This document shows positions 56,401 through 64,000 of a stretch of DNA of 64,000 nt, one piece after another. The notes under the pieces are model-generated. The model was given only the letters and a program-made list of their open reading frames with translations, searched no databases and was not told the DNA's origin. Numbering within the stretch: the first letter of the stretch is position 1; every line of letters begins with the position of its first letter. The stretch covers positions 120,565 to 184,564 of the forward strand of contig VLTN01000069.1 of assembly GCA_008330645.1 (NCBI GenBank). The letters run 5' to 3'. The translations under genes and the position numbers were made by a program. Source of the DNA: Cafeteria roenbergensis. Taxonomy: Eukaryota > Sar > Bigyra > Bicosoecida > Cafeteriaceae.

Positions 56401-59400
56401 CCCGCCCTCGTACCGAGTGTCAGTCGTGGACCCCGCCGACACCACCACGTTGCCACCCGACCCGCCAGACGACGTGCCCGCGCTCACAGACACCGACCCG
56501 CCCGACCCGCCAGACGACGTGCCCGCGCTCACAGACACCGACCCGCCCGACCCGCCAGACGACGTGCCCGCGCTCACGGACACCGACCCGCCCGGCCCGC
56601 TGTCCGTCGACCCCACGCCCACCGACACCGACCCCGCAGCACCGCCGCTCGCCGCACCAGTCGACACAACCACGCTCCCGGCCGTGCCCGCCGTGGACGC
56701 GCCGCTCAGCACCGACACCGCACCCGACGCACCCGACTGCGTCGTGCCCGTCGACAGCGTCAGCCACCCGCTCACGCCCGCAGACGAAGCGTCAGACGAC
56801 GACACCACAACGTGACCCGACGACGACGACGACCCGCCGCCGCTCACCACCGACACGTGCCCCACCTCGTACGAGTGTCCGTCGTGGAGCCCGCCGACAC
56901 CACCACGTTGCCGCCCGACCCGCCAGACGACGTGCCCGCGCTCACAGACACCGACCCGCCCGACCCGCCAGACGACGTGCCCGCGCTCACAGACACCGAC
57001 CCGCCCGACCCGCCAGACGACGTGCCCGCGCTCACGGACACCGACCCGCCCGGCCCGCTGTCCGTCGACCCCACGCCCACCGACACCGACCCCGCAGCAC
57101 CGCCGCTCGCCGCACCAGTCGACACAACCACGCTCCCGGCCGTGCCCGCCGTGGACGCGCCGCTCAGCACCGACACCGCACCCGACGCACCCGACTGCGT
57201 CGTGCCCGTCGACAGCGTCAGCCACCCGCTCACGCCCGCAGACGAAGCGTCAGACGACGACACCACAACGTGACCCGACGACGACGACGACCCGCCGCCG
57301 CTCACCACCGACACGTGCCCGCCTCGTACCGAGTGTCAGTCGTGGACCCCGCCGACACCACCACGTTGCCGCCCGACCCGCCAGACGACGTGCCCGCGCT
57401 CACAGACACCGACCCGCCCGACCCGCCAGACGACGTGCCCGCGCTCACGGACACCGACCCGCCCGGCCCGCTGTCCGTCGACCCCACGCCCACCGACACC
57501 GACCCCGCAGCACCGCTGCTCGCCGCACCAGTCGACACAACCACGCTCCCGGCCGTGCCCGCCGTGGACGCGCCGCTCAGCACCGACACCGCACCCGACG
57601 CACCCGACTGCGTCGTGCCCGTCGACAGCGTCAGCCACCCGCTCACGCCCGCAGACGAAGCGTCAGACGACGACACCACAACGTGACCCGACGACGACGA
57701 CGACCCGCCGCCGCTCACCACCGACACGTGCCCGCCCTCGTACCGAGTGTCAGTCGTGGACCCCGCCGACACCACCACGTTGCCGCCCGACCCGCCAGAC
57801 GACGTGCCCGCGCTCACAGACACCGACCCGCCCGACCCGCCAGACGACGTGCCCGCGCTCACGGACACCGACCCGGCCGGCCCCGCTGTCCGTCGACCCC
57901 ACGCCCACCGACACCGACCCCGCAGCACCGCTGCTCGCCGCACCAGTCGACACAACCACGCTCCCGGCCGTGCCCGCCGTGGACGCGCCGCTCAGCACCG
58001 ACACCGCACCCGACGCACCCGACTGCGTCGTGCCCGTCGACAGCGTCAGCCACCCGCTCACGCCCGCAGACGAAGCGTCAGACGACGACACCACAACGTG
58101 ACCCGACGACGACGACGACCCGCCGCCGCTCACCACCGACACGTGCCCGCCCTCGTACCGAGTGTCAGTCGTGGACCCCGCCGACCACCACCACGTTGCC
58201 GCCCGACCCGCCAGACGACGTGCCCGCGCTCACAGACACCGACCCGCCCGACCCGCCAGACGACGTGCCCGCGCTCACGGACACCGACCCGCCCGGCCCG
58301 CTGTCCGTCGACCCCACGCCCACCGACACCGACCCCGCAGCACCGCTGCTCGCCGCACCAGTCGACACAACCACGCTCCCGGCCGTGCCCGCCGTGGACG
58401 CGCCGCTCAGCACCGACACCGCACCCGACGCACCCGACTGCGTCGTGCCCGTCGACAGCGTCAGCCACCCGCTCACGCCCGCAGACGAAGCGTCAGACGA
58501 CGACACCACAACGTGACCCGACGACGACGACGACCCGCCGCCGCTCACCACCGACACGTGCCCGCCCTCGTACCGAGTGTCAGTCGTGGACCCCGCCGAC
58601 ACCAACACGTTGCCGCCCGACCCGCCAGACGACGTGCCCGCGCTCACTGCCATGCTGCCGCCCGACCCGCCAGACGACGTGCCCGCGCTCACGGACACCG
58701 ACCCGCGCCGGCCCGCTGTCCGTCGACCCCACGCCCACCGACACCGACCCCGCAGCACCGCCGCTCGCCGCACCAGTCGACACAACCACGCTCCCGGCCG
58801 TGCCCGCCGTGGACGCGCCGCTCAGCACCGACACCGCACCCGACGCACCCGACTGCGCCGTGCCCGTCGACAGCGTCAGCCACCCGCTCACGCCCGCAGA
58901 CGAAGCGTCAGACGACGACACCACAACGTGACCCGACGACGACGACGACCCGCCGCCGCTCACCACCGACACGTGCCCGCCCTCGTACCGAGTGTCAGTC
59001 GTGGACCCCGCCGACACCACCACGTTGCCGCCCGACCCGCCAGACGACGTGCCCGCGCTCACTGCCATGCTGCCGCCCGACCCGCCAGACGACGTGCCCG
59101 CGCTCACGGACACCGACCCGCCCGGCCCGCTGTCCGTCGACCCCACGCCCACCGACACCGACCCCGCAGCACCGCCGCTCGCCGCACCAGTCGACACAAC
59201 CACGCTCCCGGCCGTGCCCGCCGTGGACGCGCCGCTCAGCACCGACACCGCACCCGACGCACCCGACTGCGCCGTGCCCGTCGACAGCGTCAGCCACCCG
59301 CTCACGCCCGCAGACGAAGCGTCAGACGACGACACCACAACGTGACCCGACGACGACGACGACCCGCCGCCGCTCACCACCGACACGTGCCCGCCCTCGT

Positions 59401-62400
59401 ACCGAGTGTCAGTCGTGGACCCCGCCGACACCACCACGTTGCCGCCCGACCCGCCAGACGACGTGCCCGCGCTCACAGACACCGACGCCCGACCCGCCAG
59501 ACGACGTGCCCGCGCTCACTGCGACCCGCCAGACGACGTGCCCGCGCTCACGGACACCGACCCGCCCGGCCCGCTGTCCGTCGACCCCACGCCCACCGAC
59601 ACCGACCCCGCAGCACCGCCGCTCGCCGCACCAGTCGACACAACCACGCTCCCGGCCGTGCCCGCCGTGGACGCGCCGCTCAGCACCGACACCGCACCCG
59701 ACGCACCCGACTGCGTCGTGCCCGTCGACAGCGTCAGCCACCCGCTCACGCCCGCAGACGTCGCGTCAGACGACGACACCACAACGTGACCCGACGACGA
59801 CGACGACCCGCCGCCGCTCACCACCGACACGTGCCCGCCCTCGTACCGAGTGTCAGTCGTGGACCCCGCCGACACCAACACGTTGCCGCCCGACCCGCCA
59901 GACGACGTGCCCGCGCTCACTGCCATGCTGCCGCCCGACCCGCCAGACGACGTGCCCGCGCTCACGGACACCGACCCGCCCGGCCCGCTGTCCGTCGACC
60001 CCACGCCCACCGACACCGACCCCGCAGCACCGCCGCTCGCCGCACCAGTCGACACAACCACGCTCCCGGCCGTGCCCGCCGTGGACGCGCCGCTCAGCAC
60101 CGACACCGCACCCGACGCACCCGACTGCGTCGTGCCCGTCGACAGCGTCAGCCACCCGCTCGAGCCCGCAGACGAAGCGTCAGACGACGACACCACAACG
60201 TGACCCGACGACGACGACGACCCGCCGCCGCTCACCACCGACACGTGCCCGCCCTCGTACCGAGTGTCAGTCGTGGACCCCGCCGACACCACCACGTTGC
60301 CGCCCGACCCGCCAGACGACGTGCCCGCGCTTCACAGACACCGATGCCGCCCGACCCGCCAGACGACGTGCCCGCGCTCACGGACACCGACCCGCCCGGC
60401 CCGCTGTCCGTCGACCCCACGCCCACCGACACCGACCCCGCAGCACCGCCGCTCGCCGCACCAGTCGACACAACCACGCTCCCGGCCGTGCCCGCCGTGG
60501 ACGCGCCGCTCAGCACCGACACCGCACCCGACGCACCCGACTGCGTCGTGCCCGTCGACAGCGTCAGCCACCCGCTCACGCCCGCAGACGAAGCGTCAGA
60601 CGACGACACCACAACGTGACCCGACGACGACGACGACCCGCCGCCGCTCACCACCGACACGTGCCCGCCCTCGTACCGAGTGTCAGTCGTGGACCCCGCC
60701 TCCAGGATCAGGTCGCCACCATCGAAGCCTGTGCCACTGTTACCAGCCCCGATGCTGACATGGCCAGGCTCACCTGACGTCGACGCTCCGCCCTCGATCA
60801 CAACGCTCCCACCGGTCCCAGCGCCGGATGAGCCACCAGCAATGCTCACAAAGCCGCCCAGTCCAGATGCGGTCGACCCGCCGGAAATGCTCACAAGACC
60901 GCCCGTCGAAACTCCAGACCCGGCCTGCATCAGCAGAGTGCCGCCGACTGACCCAGCAAACGTTGACGACCCGGAGCTCACGGACACCGACCCGCCCGGC
61001 CCGCTGTCCGTCGACCCCACGCCCACCGACACCGACCCCGCAGCACCGCCGCTCGCCGCACCAGTCGACACAACCACGCTCCCGGCCGTGCCCGCCGTGG
61101 ACGCGCCGCTCAGCACCGACACCGCACCCGACGCACCCGACTGCGTCGTGCCCGTCGACAGCGTCAGCCACCCGCTCACGCCCGCAGACGAAGCGTCAGA
61201 CGACGACACCACAACGTGACCCGACGACGACGACGACCCGCCGCCGCTCACCACCGACACCCACCGCCCAGTGTCAGACGACGTGACACCACCCGTCGTG
61301 GACCCGCCCGCGAACACAACCACGTTGCCGCCCGACCGCCAGACGACGTGCCCGCGCTCACAGACACCGACCCGCCCGGCCCGCTGTCCGTCGACCCCAC
61401 GCCCACCGACACCGACCCCGCAGCACCGCTGCTCGCCGCACCAGTCGACACAACCACGCTCCCGGCCGTGCCCGCCGTGGACGCGCCGCTCAGCACCGAC
61501 ACCGCACCCGACGCACCCGACTGCGTCGTGCCCGTCGACAGCGTCAGCCACCCGCTCACGCCCGCAGACGAAGCGTCAGACGACGACACCACAACGTGAC
61601 CCGACGACGACGACGACCCGCCGCCGCTCACCACCGACACCACACCGCCCACAGACGACGTGTCCGTCGTGGACCCCGCCGACACCACCACGTTGCCGCC
61701 CGACCCGCCAGACGACGTGCCCGCGCTCACGGACACCGACCCGCCCGGCCCGCTGTCCGTCGACCCCACGCCCACCGACACCGACCCCCGCAGCACCGCC
61801 GCTCGCCGCACCAGTCGACACAACCACGCTCCCGGCCGTGCCCGCCGTGGACGCGCCGCTCAGCACCGACACCGCACCCGACGCACCCGACTGCGCCGTG
61901 CCCGTCGACAGCGTCAGCCACCCGCTCGCGCCCGCAGACGTCGCGTCAGACGACGACACCACAACGTGACCCGACGACGACGACGACCCGCCGCCGCTCA
62001 CCACCGACACGTGCCCGCCCTCGTACCGAGTGTCAGTCGTGGACCCCGCCGACACCACCACGTTGCCGCCCGACCCGCCAGACGACGTGCCCGCGCTCAC
62101 AGACACCGACCCGCCCGGCCCGCTGTCCGTCGACCCCACGCCCACCGACACCGACCCCGCAGCACCGCCGCTCGCCGCACCAGTCGACACAACCACGCTC
62201 CCGGCCGTGCCCGCCGTGGACGCGCCGCTCAGCACCGACACCGCACCCGACGCACCCGACTGCGCCGTGCCCGTCGACAGCGTCAGCCACCCGCTCGCGC
62301 CCGCAGACGAAGCGTCAGACGACGACACCACAACGTGACCCGACGACGACGACGACCCGCCGCCGCTCACCACCGACACCACCCTCGTACCGAGTGTCAG

Positions 62401-64000
62401 TCCCACAGACGACACGTCCGCCCGTGGAGCCCGACGACGTGCCCGCCTCGTTGACCCGCCCGACCCGCCTGACGACGTGCCCGCGCTCACAGACACCGAC
62501 CCGCCCGGCCCGCTGTCCGTCGACCCCACGCCCACCGACACCGACCCCGCAGCACCGCCGCTCGCCGCACCAGTCGACACACAACCACGCTCCCGGCCGT
62601 GCCCGCCGTGGACGCGCCGCTCAGCACCGACACCGCACCCGACGCACCCGACTGCGTCGTGCCCGTCGACAGCGTCAGCCACCCGCTCGCGCCCGCAGAC
62701 GAAGCGTCAGACGACGACACCACAACGTGACCCGACGACGACGACGACCCGCCGCCGCTCACCACCGACACGTGCCCGCCCTCGTACCGAGTGTCAGTCG
62801 TGGACCCCGCCGACACCACCACGTTGCCGCCCGACCCGCCAGACGACGTGCCCGCGCTCACAGACACGACCCGCCCGACAGACGACGTTGCCCGCGCTCC
62901 GACCGACCCGCCAGACCCGCCAGACGTGCCCGCGCTCACGGACACCGACCCGCCCGGCCCGCTGTCCGTCGACCCCACGCCCACCGACACCGACCCCGCA
63001 GCACCGCTGCTCGCCGCACCAGTCGACACAACCACGCTCCGGCCGCGCCCGCCGTGGACGCGCCGCTCAGCACCGACACCGCACCCGACGCACCCGACTG
63101 CGTCGTGCCAGTCGACAGCGTCAGCCACCCGCTCACGCCCGCAGACGAAGCGTCAGACGACGACACCACAACGTGACCCGACGACGACGACGACCCGCCG
63201 CCGCTCACCACCGACACGTGCCCGCCCTCGTACCGAGTGTCAGTCGTGGACCCGCCGACACCACCACGTTTGCCGCCCGACCCGCCAGACGACGTGCCCG
63301 CGCTCACAGACACCGACCCGCCCGACCCGCCAGACGACGTGCCCGCGCTCACGGACACCGACCCGCCCGGCCCGCTGTCCGTCGACCCCACGCCCACCGA
63401 CACCGACCCCGCAGCACCGCCGCTCGCCACACCAGTCGACACAACCACGCTCCCGGCCGTGCCCGCCGTGGACGCGCCGCTCAGCACCGACACCGCACCC
63501 GACGCACCCGACTGCGTCGTGCCTGTCGATACAGTCATGGAACCGCTGGCTCCTGTGGTCGTTGCATCGCCTGTGGCAAGCACTGCATCGCCAGTTCCTC
63601 CAGTTGCTGACGTCGCAGTCTTCACTGTGGCTGGCCCAGTGAGAGCCGTTGAAGTTGAACCTCCCGACTCAAGCGTCAAGCTTCCTCCAATTCCGACAGC
63701 CGAGCTTCCGGCAGCAATACTTACCTTTGCCCCCGAAGAGCCCGTTGATGATCCACCCTGAAGCAGAATGTCACCTGCAGAGCCGGTTGTGTCTCCTGTC
63801 CGCAAGGAAATGTGTCCCGAAGCACCGGCAGGATTCGCCGTGAGAATCTGGACCGACTGCCCAGCAGACGATTCTGCTGTGATTCCTGAGGAGGCGCTGC
63901 TGAGCAAACTGATAGCTCCAGCGCTGTCAACGACGAACCCATTCGTTGTTGCGAGCATTCCTGTATCTGAAAGAACGAGCTCTGGCTTGCCTGCACTAGC
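44457..64000 (-). CDS. giant Gly/Ser/Val-rich beta-solenoid-like repeat protein (C-terminal part; 5' end outside the window)
   Basis: The minus-strand coding region runs from the stop at 44457 to beyond the window end. The C-terminal 250 residues are non-repetitive in detail and end in a beta-rich domain (SCTTYTIDIATKMKWAG, then LLTLRVTATGTTTTLDI). Before it, about 44 units of 123-153 residues repeat rungs of 15-16 residues of the type GGSVSVSAGTSSGGS, with alternating Val/Ser and Gly at turns. This pattern predicts a long right-handed beta-helix. At 63530-64000 the rungs become more diverse. By composition it resembles large secreted or surface adhesin-like proteins of protists; the function is unknown and no signal peptide is in view. 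Continuous frames are 46609-55707 (3032 codons) and 44457-46631; further 5' the frame breaks often by single bases. Confidence 0.7.
53800..54090 (-). repeat. divergent insert module, copy 1
   Basis: A stretch of about 290 bp inside the tandem array that encodes other rungs (GGTLLMQAGSGVSTGG, GGFVSIAGGSSGAGTGG, GGSVVIEGGASTSGEPG). Nearly identical to 60690-60990. Confidence 0.8.
60690..60990 (-). repeat. divergent insert module, copy 2
   Basis: Second copy of the insert at 53800-54090, with a handful of single-base differences (for example AAGATCAGG/AGGATCAGG, CTGTCACCAG/CTGTTACCAG), 6.9 kb away. Confidence 0.8.

Larger units (their letters stand above)
45300..63525 (-). repeat. coding tandem repeat, about 44 units of 369/414/459 bp
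   Basis: A constant block (CGTGACCCGACGACGACGAC on the plus strand) recurs about 44 times. Spacing is 369, 414 or 459 bp in most cases, that is 369 plus zero, one or two 45-bp modules, and 600 bp where a special insert is present. Units are nearly identical (a few synonymous or Gly/Ser, Ala/Val variants such as GCCGTGCCC/GTCGTGCCC). Confidence 0.9.

Noticed and set aside
45390-57686. Plus-strand open frame of 4098 codons through the repeat array
   Set aside because: It is the antisense of the beta-solenoid gene. Because unit lengths are multiples of three and the sequence is GC-rich and stop-poor, an antisense frame stays open by chance. Its translation is Arg/Pro/Thr/His-rich without any fold, and similar shadows exist in the other plus frames.
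45300-63525. CRISPR-like array
   Set aside because: Regular spacing could suggest one, but whole units repeat without unique spacers and the repeat is coding.

Overview
The window looks like nuclear DNA of a small marine protist. GC-rich genes, some with short GT-AG introns, flank an AT-rich insertion. That insertion has the gene set, inverted repeats and size of an endogenous mavirus-like element (EMALE, an integrated virophage) and carries a GC-rich Ngaro-type retrotransposon inside it. This combination is known from the stramenopile flagellate Cafeteria (C. roenbergensis/burkhardae). The host assignment is therefore an inference from architecture; no marker gene was searched.

Left host block (1-16693). 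Genes in order: a MAPEG-family membrane protein (-), a mitochondrial cardiolipin-synthase-like enzyme (+), the tRNA t6A enzyme Sua5 (-, two introns), a membrane-anchored pyroglutamyl-peptidase-like protein (-), an Ncb5or-like cytochrome b5/b5-reductase fusion (-), a four-finger C2H2 protein (+), a leucine-rich-repeat protein (-) and the TFIIH helicase XPB (+, one intron).

EMALE (about 16694-43501). It lies 32 bp past the XPB stop codon and is bounded by exact-length terminal inverted repeats of about 488 bp. Its left half is the particle module: S74-type fibre, adenain-like protease, class 3 lipase, a basic virion-type protein, packaging ATPase, major capsid protein and penton-like protein. 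Its right half is the replication/integration module: GIY-YIG nuclease, DDE integrase with chromodomain, B-family polymerase-like protein, SF3 helicase and small zinc-finger proteins. Two promoter classes separate the modules: a TACTTAAAGA box 26-31 bp upstream of the replication-side genes, and a hairpin plus TATATAAT block upstream of particle genes. Several genes carry single-base frameshifts, so the copy is decaying or the assembly has indel errors.

Ngaro element (24587-30973). It has the diagnostic split direct repeats A1 ... B1-A2-B2 and encodes a gag-like ORF, RT-RNase H and a tyrosine recombinase. It sits between the EMALE nucleotidyltransferase-like gene and the packaging ATPase gene.

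Right host block (43502-64000). About 950 bp without a supported gene is followed by the 3' part of one very large minus-strand gene that continues past the window. It encodes a Gly/Ser/Val-rich beta-solenoid-like protein made of about 44 nearly identical units. Unit lengths are quantised in 45-nt (15-residue) steps. Frameshifts cluster in its 55.7-63.3 kb part.
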